Below are positions 22,275 through 32,628 of a stretch of 64,000 bases of DNA, one piece after another. Every line of letters begins with the position of its first letter. The first letter of the stretch is position 1. The notes under the pieces are model-generated. The model ran no database searches. It was given only the letters and a program-made list of their open reading frames with translations, and was not told where the DNA came from. The DNA is taken from contig JBHGNT010000005.1 in assembly GCA_043228905.1 (NCBI GenBank), forward strand, positions 18,104,001 through 18,168,000. The letters run 5' to 3'. This DNA comes from Azolla caroliniana. Taxonomy: Eukaryota > Polypodiophyta. The translations under genes were made by a program, and so were the position numbers.

Positions 22275-22908
22275 TGTCGTGAAGAAAACCGTCCACGAGC
22301 GGAATCGGTGCGCCGGAGCATAGGAACCTGCTCTTCATGCACGTACGCCTTATGTTGTACATAAGAGGGAATTAGGGACATGGAAGATCCTAGGTAGGTA
22401 GGAAGTTAATAGGAAATGGCTCCCTTCTTGCCTATAAAAGGAGGGAGACGAGGAGGAGGAAAGGGGGATCGCGGATAGAGAGGACGAAGTGCTGTCGGGT
22501 TGTTGGCCAAAGGCTTCTCTCTCTGCCAAGCTCCGTAGCTTCGTTCTGTGCAGGTTTCGGGAGGCTCGTGCTGCTCTGAGAAATGGCCGAGTGCTTCCGG
22601 CAGCACCTCCAACCTACTTCTTCCTTTCTGTACGTTTACGAACAGGCATCGGCATCTGTTCGCCGGCCTGTTCGATTGTAACCAACGTCGTGCTTCTTGT
22701 TGTTTGTCTTGTTAACATATATATATACATACATTCGCGTCTCTCTGTGTCGGTGTCCCACTCGCGTCTTTGTGTTGAAGGGCCGTGTCCCTATGAATCT
22801 ACGCTCGCACGTAGTGGGTCCCTTCCCTTCTCCTTTCTCTCTTGCTCTTCGGTACAAGACCCCCGAGGTCCCGCCTCATTCCACGCATCCGCGAGGAATA
22901 CCTCGATA
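22275..22908 (+). repeat. 3' LTR of gypsy-inner
   Basis: 634 bp. Its last dinucleotide is TA rather than CA (CTCGATA), one of about seven differences from the 5' LTR. Confidence 0.95.
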
Positions 22909-22912
22909 GCGT

Positions 22913-25900
22913 AAAGCTAGTGCCGCGATGAGCGTTCGTTTTAACCTCCGGACTGCCTCGGTGTGTTCCTTTGTCCATTCAAAATTCCTGCTCTTCTTTA
23001 GCAAGCCATAGAGTGGTTCGGCGACATGCGCGTAATGAGGGATTCATATGTGGTAGAAGGCACATGTTCTTAAGAATCGTCGGACCTCTGTGATGGATCC
23101 ACACTCCTCCTTCATTGCCGAGATGGCCTCTACCTTGGTCGGCGATGGCTTCCGGTCGTACGACCGACATAGATGGCCCACCACTAAGATCTCTGCCTGT
23201 CCGAAAGCTGATTTTTCTCCCTAGAAGGTAAGCCGCGCGTCTTCGAGCCTCTGTAGTATCTTCTCACAGTTGGAGATATGGCCCGTGACAAACCTTCGGC
23301 ACCCGTCCGCGCTGATCGATTCATCCTTGGCGTCCTCCGGACACCCCTTGATAGGGATCTCGTCTAGGAAAGGCATGGTGATGTCTGGAATGCAGTCCCA
23401 CAGGACTCTGTTCATTGCATTCACCATGTGTGCCACCAAGTTGGTCCCTCCATGTGGTAGGGTACACATTTGAACTAGGCCGAGAGGGGTTCGCATTGTT
23501 GTGATGTCCCAGCTTTCCACGGTCAACTGGAATTGGTTGTACCCCGAGTAAAGGTCTCCGACCGAGTATATGGACCTCATGGCGAAGGCTTTCACAAACT
23601 CATCGATCGACGGCCCAACTCTGGTATTGCGGATGGTCACCTTGTTGACCGGTTGTAAGTCCTGGATGAAGCGCATCGTAACGTTCTTCTTTGGTACCAT
23701 AAACCACCAGTTAGAGTAAGGGGCACTCAACGGTTCGAGGATGCCCAGCTCCACCTTTTGCTTAAGAAGCTCCATCAACATTGGCATGTGAGCTCTCGGT
23801 ACTTGAATTGGTTTGAGACTCCATGGTACGTGCAACACGGTAAAGATCACCATTGGTTTAACAATGGTTGGGTCGACGCAACCGATCTCTCCCGGCGAGA
23901 ATGCGAAGGCTTCCCCATGCCTCTCGAGCATCCTTTTGAACCGGTCCTCTTCCGCCAGCAGTAGGAAGCCACCCCCACCGATCTTCAGCTCTTGTAGCAT
24001 TTTGTCAGTGAAACGGTGTCCTATACTGAGTTGCGAGATCCGCAATGACTTCATACATGTCAACTGAGTTGACCGGTATGACTCGGTCTTCGCTTAGTCC
24101 TCACTCGACTACCTTCTTGATTTCTCCAAGGGTATCATCGAACGAGACCGCCTCCATGGCTTCCCCAATCCCTTCGTCATGACTCAAGGCTCCGCACACC
24201 TTTAAGTGTATCTCGACCCTCTTTCTTTCTCGACCATTGATGCTGGCTATGGTACATCCCCCATTGTCGGAGAACAAAACTTTCCTTCCTAGTTTACAGA
24301 TGTGGGGAATTTTCTGGCTATCCGGACTATCATGGCCCCACGCCTTGATAGCCCTTTCTAAAAATCCGCCTTGTCGTTATTTCCGAGGGTGTCCGTGTTC
24401 CTCTCATGATTCTTCCGAACGGTAAAAAATTGGACAGAATGATGGCCGTCTTGACTCTTTACCCTTGCATAGGCTGAACCATTGTCCAGTACTTTCGTTT
24501 CCATTCTAGCCGCCGTGATGTATGGTTCGCCTAGGATGACCGGATGGGAGGACGTCTCTTGCATGAAAAAGTGATGGTTTATATCGACGTCTCCAACGCT
24601 CACCCTAACATTCGGGCAAGCCTCATGTAGTTCTTCTGTGGCTCATGTAGCTGCGTGTATCTTCCACCCGTGTTTGGTGTTGATCGGCCAATTCCCCTTT
24701 TTGTAGAAGTCCATGGACATCAGGTTAATTTCTGACCCGTGGTCGATTAATGCCCCCATTGGTTCCTTCACGTCCACGATACGAACTGGGGTTTCTGTAG
24801 TCGCTCTTGCCTAGTGTGGCCTGGCGTAGTGGCTCTCCGCAAGCTCATCTTCCGCGGTCATCTCGTCGAGGAGTGCCGCCCTTACCTCAACCGGCTTCTC
24901 GGGCTTGGGCTCCGTCGCGAGACGCTTTCTCTTCACGAGGTCCACGATGCTGTCGTGGAATTCCATTCTTGCTATGCCAAGCACTTCCCTAAGCTGGAGT
25001 TCTACGCGACTGTCGAGAACTCGCTCCTCTAGAACCTTCTATAGGTTCATTGTTTTCTCGATCTCCGAGCTTAAATGGAAGCTCGGAACCCTACCCTTCT
25101 CCTTCTCCTGGGACCCGGTCGGAGTGGCATCGTGCCTTTTCAGTGTGCTTCGGGTGTCATACCTCCCCGAAGGGCCCGCTCCCCTGGTTTTCCCCGCTCG
25201 CCTTTCGTCGATTAGGGCCTCGTAGTTCCTACACGCGGCCTCCACAAAGCTAGTGCTCTCCTCAACGGGGTCACTCCAGCCAGTAACTTCGCGCACACGC
25301 TCCTCTGCGCACTCCGCTTCTCCCTTCTGCAGCCTTCCTCCGGACACGGTCTCGAGAATAACCGACTAGAACCCAGGGTTTGAATCGGGTTTCGCCGCCC
25401 TTTCGCCTACGCGGATGCCGACCGAAACCGAGTAGTGGACGGCTTCGACGTGCCGTACTGCGGCCTCTTCCATTAGCCTCTTCATTCCACCCAAAATTCG
25501 TGTCAAGCAATCTTCATGTGTCGCTCGCATGTATCCTGCCATTCGAAAGATAAACTACATTACTTCTGAGCGCTTCACCGAGGTCTGCGTAGTCTCTCCG
25601 AGAATGTTCGGTGGCATCGCACCATATGCACCTTTGATTGGCCGGCGGTCTTTGGTCGTGCGGTTGACCCTCGTCGCTTCGCCGGGCCTGGGCGATCTGG
25701 AGGTCGCTTTCTTTCCAATCTCGGCGTTTGTCAATCTTGCTGCATACTTCGTTGACGATAGCCTAGTCAGTCGTGAGACCGCGGTTGGTTTCCAGAAGAA
25801 GACTCACGCTTTCCCAGACGCGCGAGTCAAACGACGTAACGAAAAACAGGACTTTGCTCGTTTTGAGCACAGTTCAGTCCAATCTAGAGAGCCACGTGAA

Positions 25901-26320
25901 CCGTGACTCTAACTCTTGGAGGAGCGTCGAAGCGTTTTGACCCTTGTCGGGGTTGTTGACCCAATCCATAGTCCTTTCTCGATAGCCGGAGTGAGTCGTC
26001 ATAGCTGTATCTTTCGAGAACTTCCTTCGTGAATTCTGCCCAATCACGACAGCCCACTTGTATTTCGACCATCTCCGTATGGATGTGTGGTGTCACGACC
26101 TGGGGAGACCCTGTCAGCCGTCTATCCTCGGGTATATTCCTCATCTGCATTTCAGATTTGTAGGCCTCTAAGTAACTCGTGGCGTCTTTCCCATTGAATC
26201 GGCCTATCTTGTCGACCATTGCTTCTATGGCCCTATCGATGGCAGTCGCGCCCTCGCGAGTGCTAACTAGGAGGTCTACCGCCACCGCCATTGCTTCTGC
26301 AAGTTCGGTCCCTCTCATTT
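22913..26320 (-). pseudogene. Gypsy-outer Gag, protease and RT (5' half)
   Basis: Right to left: Gag at about 25884-26318 (MRGTELAEAMAVAVD...), a damaged zinc-knuckle region near 25560-25640, and a Gag tail at about 25039-25347 (REVTGWSDPVEE). The protease region is near 24640-24760 (GSEINLMSMDF in minus frame) and the PR tail at 24358-24603 (VILGEPYITAARM). RT is at 23221-24063. The RT active site reads FLDEIPIKGC, so the second catalytic aspartate is glutamate. Many stops and frame changes are present. Confidence 0.88.
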
Positions 26321-26344
26321 TCAGATTCCTTTGCCGCCCCTTTT

Positions 26345-26362
26345 CATGTCGAGTTCACCAAA
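26345..26362 (-). other. Primer-binding site of gypsy-outer
   Basis: Minus-strand TGGTGAACTCGACATGAA, three bases from the LTR end, corresponds to the site in gypsy-inner with two substitutions. Confidence 0.65.
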
Positions 26363-26740
26363 TATGTCAAGGAAATCCTCGCGGATGCGTAGAAGTTGGG
26401 TAGGACCGCGGGGGTCTTGAGCCAAGGAATCAAGAAATGGGGAGGAAGAGTCTGTGGTTTACATGAGCTCGGAGACCGCGGTTTAAACAGAGAAGATTAG
26501 CGAAACAAGAGAGATAGTGTAAGAGGATCGTGTGGAGACACATGCACGGACAGAGATGCTAAGAACAACTTGCGTTTTGCAGATAAGTTTCTATTAATCA
26601 ATATATGCGCGTAGCGCTCTGGGTGATTACAACCGGATCAGTGCTGGTGGTCGAGCGTAGACTCTACAGTAGTCAGATACAAAGTGGAGTCGGCACACAG
26701 AAGGTCAATCCCTGGTCGGGAGCACTCGGGCGTCTGACGC

Positions 26741-27761
26741 TGTCGTGAAGATCCGTCACTAGGCGCGGATCGTGAGGAGGAACCGTTGGGGTTCTGGACC
26801 GTAAGGATTCGAAGTCGGTACAAGCTTTAGTGAGGAAGTATTTAAGATAGATTGGGAAAGAGAGAAGTTGAGATTAAACGATTGAGAGAGATTGATTGAA
26901 ATTTTATCTTTAGATTTAAGAAACAAGTTACACGATCAATTCGATAACGAATTTTCTTCTTCTTAATTTCATAACCAAAAGAGCCTAACCCTTCTTTTAT
27001 AGATGGTCTCATGCATATGATGCATGTGAGGGTACAAGACATGCATAAAATGCATGTTTGCCATTTGGCGGTCATGTATTACATGTGGTGCATGTTAACC
27101 ATGTCACTCATTTTAGCTCTCATGTATGAGAATTTCCATGTAAAAGTACAATGATAGAAATTTAAATTTAACTAAATGTCATGGCTTAGTGGTAAGCTTA
27201 ATGACTCTTAACTAGGAGGTGCAAGGTTCAAATCCTCACTTGCCCTCCTTGTGTATATATATGTGATATATATATTTATTTATTAATTTGGTCGCTGGAT
27301 GATGCTGGTTCACCGGATGCCGATACCGCCGGATCACCGGCTCCGTCGGATGCCGATACCGGGGGATTACCAATCATCGGTTACCATCCAGTTCCGTTTT
27401 GGTTGGCCAAAACCTTTATGAGTGGCTAGGCCACCTCTAGTCTTAGTTCAAGTTACCTTAAACTCTCTATGCTCAACATATAGACACAAAGCTTTTGCTC
27501 TACCTTATATATGATGAGAGTCGTATTTGTCGTGCCTATGTGGGATATCTCACAGTTTTCTCTTTTCCTTTCACAAACTTTATACCCTCATATCTTGACA
27601 TCTAGTTGTCCGTTTCTCGTGTAACAAAGTGCATTCGAAAGCTCTTGAAGACCTCCATCATTTTGTACTTAGATACTTCACTGTTATTGTTTTATGTGAT
27701 TCATACTCGATATTGTATATTTTATGTGATTTTCACACCATTGCCGAAAATCTTCACGACA
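26741..27761 (-). mobile_element. Solo LTR nested in the gypsy-outer LTR
   Basis: 1021 bp with ends TGTCGTGAAGAT...ATCTTCACGACA, flanked by ACGC at 26737-26740 and 27762-27765. A minus-strand TATAAAAG at about 26994-27002 suggests minus orientation. Upstream of it, CATGCAT/ATGCATCATATGCATG blocks match those in the solo LTR at 53549-54606, so both belong to one family. No internal region is present. Confidence 0.88.
27187..27236 (+). other. tRNA-like module with A and B box inside the solo LTR
   Basis: TGGCTTAGTGG fits the Pol III A box, GGTTCAAATCC fits the B box about 40 bp on, and GACTCTTAACT between them resembles a tRNA-Lys anticodon arm. The full cloverleaf is not intact, so it is a tRNA-derived relic rather than a tRNA gene. 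It lies antisense to the LTR promoter. Confidence 0.45.
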
Positions 27762-28168
27762 ACGCGAGCAGGGGAAGCGCCTTCCGGTGATCTCTCGTAG
27801 GACTCCTCGTCCAGTCTTCTCTCAGTTGCCTTTCTCCTCTCTTGATTACTTTTCCCCAAAAAAATCACCCCCTTGTAAACAGTCAAAGGTCGCCCCCGTT
27901 ATAGCACAAGTGGCGACCGTTACAAGGCATTCATGACTTGTCGCTTTCCCTTCCTAGATTCTCCCCCCTAATTCACTCTCCTCGTAACTCTCCCTACTTA
28001 CGCGATGTCTGAATCCCTATTAATGCCTTAACTACCTAGTACACCTCCCTCCACCTATGCCTAGTACTTACACTGTTTAATTCACTAGGGATGTGCACTC
28101 GTGCACACTAGTGCTCCCGCGCGTTTCACCTTGTGTCTACCCATGGCCCGAAATCTTCATGACAACGT

Positions 28169-28806
28169 TTCGGTTCGTTGTATGTTGTGTGTCTTGACGC
28201 ATATATTTGGTGTTGTTGTATTTCTATGTATGCCTCAAGCACACTATCACAATTGCATTTTTTGTATTGATATTTCATTTTTACCTCTTGGGATAAACTA
28301 GCTGCTTTTTTACATCCAACTGAGGTGAGTTGATGCGATTCCCGTGAACAATTTATTTTCTGGATTTAATACACATACAAGACTTTTCAAAAAATATTTG
28401 TATGATTTCCTAGTTTATATGCTTGACATTCAGATGCTATAAAATGTGATTTCTGGAAGAAAAATGTAAAGGAAAGGAGAAGAAAAGAAAAGGTGTCAAT
28501 AGTCTGTGTAAAGGAATTGAAGAATCAGATGCGATTTTGTGCATTGAAACAGTTGTGTGTGTCTGTGTCTCTGAGAGAGAGAGAGAGAGGGAGAGAGAGA
28601 GTCCAAATGGATTTAGCTGAGTTGGTAAGGTTGCCCAATGGAGACCAGGTGGTCATGGGTTCAACCCCTACATTCCACAATGGCATCTAGTGAAATAGAA
28701 ATATATATGAAGTATATAATAGAGAGGTGAGAAAATTGGGTTTCGAACCCAAGCCACAGTGTTTGTAGTGTTATCAACTTATCACTAGGGTAAGCTAATT
28801 ACGATA
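28169..28806. other. Flanking DNA with a GA repeat and two tRNA-like relics
   Basis: No gene. A GA run lies at about 28574-28602. On the plus strand TTAGCTGAGTTGG (about 28612) and GGGTTCAACCCC (about 28657) form an A/B-box pair. On the minus strand GGGTTCGAAACCC (reverse of about 28738-28750) pairs with TAGCTTACC near 28790. The two relics point towards each other. Confidence 0.4.
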
Positions 28807-29113
28807 AAAAGAGAGAGAGAACACATTGTATACAGAAAAACAACAAAATTGTATTGACAAGAGAATAAAACAACCAACCAATACAAAGAGGAGGAGAAGG
28901 TGAGAAGGTGCTTATGTAGCCACCTTCTCTCTATATTCTCCTACTACCACCGCCTCTTAGGAAAGAGGTGGGGACTTAACTACCTACTAAATATGTGTCA
29001 TAGGACTTACTTCTATGACACTTAGTTATGATACAAGGAGGTGGGATGTTCACACACTTGGGTATTCCTAAGGTGTGTTCCCACATTAGGGAAGTTGAGT
29101 TTCATTCTCAACA
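28807..29113 (-). repeat. LTR of copia-C (minus orientation)
   Basis: Matches the solo copy at 60427-60766 over nearly its full length. On the minus strand it starts TGTTGAGAATGAAACTC. The purine tract GAAAGTTGCTTTTGAAGGGG (minus) adjoins it, marking this as the 3' LTR of the element to its right. Confidence 0.8.
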
Positions 29114-30543
29114 CGCCCCTTCAAAAGCAACTTTCGGTTGCTGGATAGTCGGCTTGGGTCTGAATTGGTCTTCGGGTCGGCTTAGGTAGTCGGCTCCGTC
29201 TTCAGCTGTGAATAACTAACTCACTCTGCTCTGTCCGACTTCATGTCAAGTGGAGGCTCCTTATTCCCCGTCAAGCTCAGTTGGTTGGCAATCGAGAGAC
29301 CTAGATCTATTGTGAACTACCACAACTTGTCGACTCCTAGGGCCTTTGTGAAGATGTCAGTTGATTGCAGATGGGTGCAGCTAATATGCTGCAGGTCGAT
29401 ATCTTTGACCAGGACACATTCTCAGATGAAATGATAATGCACCTCAATGTGCTTAGTCTGAGCGTGAAATATTGAGTTCCGAGCTAGATGAATATTGCTC
29501 ATGTTGTCATAGTAGAGGAGGATTCGATCTTTAGTGGAAACGTCCAAATCCTTGAGAATCCTTTTAAGCCACACAACTTCACATGTTGCCATGGTTGCGC
29601 CCTGGTATTCTGCCTCTATGCGCGACAGTGTGGCTGTCGGTTGCTTCTTACTACTCCATGATACAGCTCCGCTACCAAGGGAGAAGACGAATCCTAATGT
29701 TGATCGTTTTTCGGATTTGTTGCCGGCCTAGTTGGCATCGGTATACCCTTCAAATTGAATTAGTGTGGCCGATTTGTAGAGGATGTCCTAATCCATCGTC
29801 CCACTTAGATACCTTAGCACTTGCTTAGCGCAATCCACATGAATGTTTCAAGGTGTCTGCATAAACTGGCTAAAGAGGCCGATCGGATACAACCAAATAT
29901 CCTAACGTGGGATAAGTGGACCGACTTCTTTCCATGGAACTTCTCGTGAGGGGTTACGTTGTGCACGAATTCATTAGATAGACGGTCGTGTTTGCCGCTT
30001 CAGCCCAGTACAATTTCGGAATTTTTTTCTCATTCATCATTTTGCTCTTGCCACCTCGAGTATATGCTGATTTTTTCGTCCGGCTACTCCGCTTTGTTGA
30101 AGTGTGTGTTGGTGGGTAAACTCCGGGCGAATTCCTTCTTGTCAAAGGTATGATGTAAAGGCGTCAGAGAAGTACTCTTTGCCTCTGTCCAATCGAAGGC
30201 ACCGTACATGTCGACCGGTTGCCTTTTCAACTTCATTTTTTAGCTTCTAGAAGTGTGTGAACACTTCACTCTTTTGCCGCATAGGAACGATCCAGGTGTG
30301 CCTGGAGAAGTCGTTGATGAAATTCACATAATATCAGCATCCGCCGAATGTTGTTGCTTGGGCTAGTATCCACCCATCTTAATGTATTACATCCAGGATC
30401 CCAAGTTTGCTTACGTTCCTCTCCTTCGGGAATTGTTGTCGATGTTGTTTGTCGAATTGGTAAGCTTCACATAAACCTGCAATCTCCTTCTTACTAAAAG
30501 TCAGGAGTCCAATGACAACTCCTTTCGCATGCATTCCTTTGGA
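29114..30543 (-). pseudogene. Copia-C pol fragment with RT deleted
   Basis: About 29240-29890 read on the minus strand encodes copia RNase H motifs in broken frames. About 29940-30500 encodes integrase (MMNEKKIPKLYWAEAANTTV). The reverse transcriptase expected between them is missing, so an internal deletion of more than 1 kb lies near 29890-29940. Stops are frequent. The right side is cut off by the LTR of copia-E. Confidence 0.8.
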
Positions 30544-30544
30544 T

Positions 30545-30695
30545 AGGTATATAAGTTAATAGAAAATGAGGGTTTTTCTATGCCCGCCAAAATATTTTTA
30601 TGTGTTTTCTTTTTCTATGTTGTCTTCTGTGTGTTGTTCTCCATTTTTCTGTGTAGAAAACAACTGCTTGTCCGATTCTTGTTACTCCTCCAACA
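30545..30695 (+). repeat. 5' LTR fragment of copia-E
   Basis: Shares ATAGGTATATAAGTTAATAG and downstream sequence with 35699-35832; truncated at its start. Confidence 0.8.
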
Positions 30696-30696
30696 G

Positions 30697-30708
30697 TGGT
30701 ATCAGAGC
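30697..30708 (+). other. Primer-binding site, initiator-Met tRNA type (copia-E)
   Basis: TGGTATCAGAGC one base after the LTR end CCAACA. Confidence 0.85.
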
Positions 30709-31546
30709 GAAAAGGACTACGTGCAAGACATTGTCTGTGGTAGAAATCATTCGGTTTCTCTGTCTTTGCCCCTTTGCGTATGTTGTTTTTCAAGAACTCG
30801 TCGAACAGAGGTAATATCTAGTACTTGCTGCTGTTACAACTCATTTTCACTCTTTTATGAGCCATTTTTTGCTCTGGAACACACCATTCAAGACATGTTT
30901 TTCCCTCTTTTTTAACCTAGAGATAGTAGAAACAACAAACACGCATGTACTATTTTTTGGTTGTCATAAACAAAGACTGTTTCTAGTATATAAAAGAGAG
31001 GATCTGCATGCTAAATGCTTGCTCACCTGAGGTTGCATTTTAGTGGCATTCCATTTACCTTTGGCTGAAATACGAGTGACTCGACACTGTTCTTAGGTGA
31101 ACCCACATAGCTCTTGTTTTTTTGGGGGGGCTAGTTACACATACATACCTTTGAACATGGTGATAGTTGTACTTGAGACCTACAAGTCAGTAGTGTCCCA
31201 ACTATCATTAGGTGCTTAGAGTTGCAATTGACTAGGTTTACTTACCACCCAATGGATTCTGAAATGTCTGAGGTTCCGAGTACCTCACGCAGTGGTTCCT
31301 TTAATTCCCATAGAAATCACTCTATGAGTGGAAAAGACTACCTTGAGATCCGTAAATTTCACGGAACCAACTTCGCCTTATGGAAGAATCAGATGCGAGA
31401 TGTTCTGATTCAAAGAAGGTAATTAAGTCCATTAGGTGGCGAAGCCAAGAGACCTGAGGGCATGACCAAGGACGATTGGGAAGAGTTCAATCTCTTGGCA
31501 ATGTCTACCATAAGATTTCACCTAGCTGACAATGTATACTTCACGG

Positions 31547-32628
31547 TGTTGTGATGATAACGCTTCACGATGTCAAAACAATGTCAAAAATCTATAGAAA
31601 CACATTTTCCATCTAGAGCTTGTGACGAGGGGCATGTAGGATTTCCGGTTCGTGAATCGGAGTTCAGAAGCCCAAGATATAGCCTTCGGAAAGATTAATG
31701 TTACCTTCAAGTTCACTTAGGACACAAATGTAATTATATAAAAAAGGGGGAGTTCGAAATTAAATGAGGGCGATTTTGTAATTGATCAATTGTAAAAGTA
31801 TAAAATAGAATTTGTAAATAAATCAATATAATAATAATAATAAAATAATAGTTGTCCTTGCAGAGGGTGGTTGGGTGGTTGACCCTCATATAAAAGCCAA
31901 CCTCATGGTGGCCAAAGAGAAGGAGAAGGGGAGAAGAGGAGAAGAGGAAGAAGAGAAAACGAGTGAAGAAGCTCACGTGGGTGTGGGATGCAGAGCTCGC
32001 CCAAGAAGATGGTGGCCTACATAAACCAAACAAAAGTTAAAGAAAAGAAAAGGGAAGCAAGAAAGGGAAGAAGTTGAAGTGTTGTGTCTCAAATGCCTCT
32101 TTGCAAATAAAAGGTTGTGAGTTCAAATCCTCTTAAAACAACTTCTTTTCTTTTGGTAAACAAATTTTGTAAGATAACTTTGGTGAAATAAAGAGAAAGA
32201 GAGTTAAGGTAATAGAGAAAAGGAAGAAGTTGAAGTGGTATGTCTCAAACACCATTTTGTAAATAAAGGTTGTGAGTTCAAGTTCTTTTAAAGCAACTTT
32301 CTTTTGGTAAACAAGTTTTGTAACATAAAAATAGTAAATATAAAAACAAAGAAAGCTAGATCAATACGAAAAGAAAAGTGTTGAAGTGGTTGATTTAGTA
32401 AGCTTTACTTCCAACAAAGGAGAGGAGTTGACTTCAAGTCTTGCGAAGTAACTTTTAGCAAATAAATATTGTAAGTGGGTTGTTTTACAAGTAAAATTCT
32501 TTTCGTCGCATCTATCTTGCCTTCTTGGATTCTTGTCCTCGCACCATCTACGATTACACCCTGTCATCCCGATCATCCCCCAGTCGCAGAACCTTGGCAG
32601 TTGCGACACAACCACAATCTTTACGACA
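31547..32628 (+). mobile_element. Solo LTR in copia-E gag
   Basis: 1082 bp, ends TGTTGTGATGATAACG...AATCTTTACGACA, flanked by ACGG at 31543-31546 and 32629-32632. Removing it and one ACGG restores continuous gag similarity. A CATATAAAAGCC TATA box near 31887-31898 gives plus orientation. Its ends resemble the TGTCGTGAAG group of gypsy LTRs. Confidence 0.82.
32064..32470 (+). repeat. Three diverged tandem copies, about 155 bp, with B-box-like ends
   Basis: TTGAAGTG recurs at about 32071, 32230 and 32382. The first two copies share CTCAAA...GGTTGTGAGTTCAA and TTTTGGTAAACAA; the third is more diverged. The GAGTTCAAATCC-like element resembles a Pol III B box. Confidence 0.55.

Larger units (their letters stand above)
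15904..22908 (+). mobile_element. Full-length young Ty3/gypsy retrotransposon (gypsy-inner)
   Basis: Two 634-bp LTRs (15904-16537 and 22275-22908) differ at about seven sites by my count, about 99% identity. The target duplication GCGT is present at 15900-15903 and 22909-22912. The element lies on the opposite strand to, and inside the RNase H region of, gypsy-outer, whose proteins it resembles closely. Gag-protease and RT-RNase H-integrase lie in two successive frames, but stops and frameshifts break both. Confidence 0.95.
13384..28164 (-). mobile_element. Old Ty3/gypsy retrotransposon (gypsy-outer), split by two insertions
   Basis: LTRs lie at 13384-14134 and 26365-28164, the second interrupted by a solo LTR. 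The flanks carry the same 4 bp, ACGT, at 13380-13383 and 28165-28168. On the minus strand the LTR starts TGTCGTGAAGATTCC and ends in GACA. Internal fragments in order from right to left are Gag, protease, RT, RNase H and integrase. A related gypsy element on the other strand sits in the RNase H region. The copy is heavily mutated and cannot be autonomous. Confidence 0.92.
26365..28164 (-). repeat. 5' LTR of gypsy-outer, interrupted
   Basis: The two LTR parts (26365-26740 and 27762-28164) align with 13384-14134. The middle 26741-27761 is a later insertion. The outer end reads TTCATGACA, one mismatch from TTCACGACA in the partner. Confidence 0.9.

Noticed and set aside
27187-27236. Functional tRNA-Lys gene
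   Set aside because: A and B boxes and an anticodon-like arm are visible, but acceptor and D stems do not pair convincingly.
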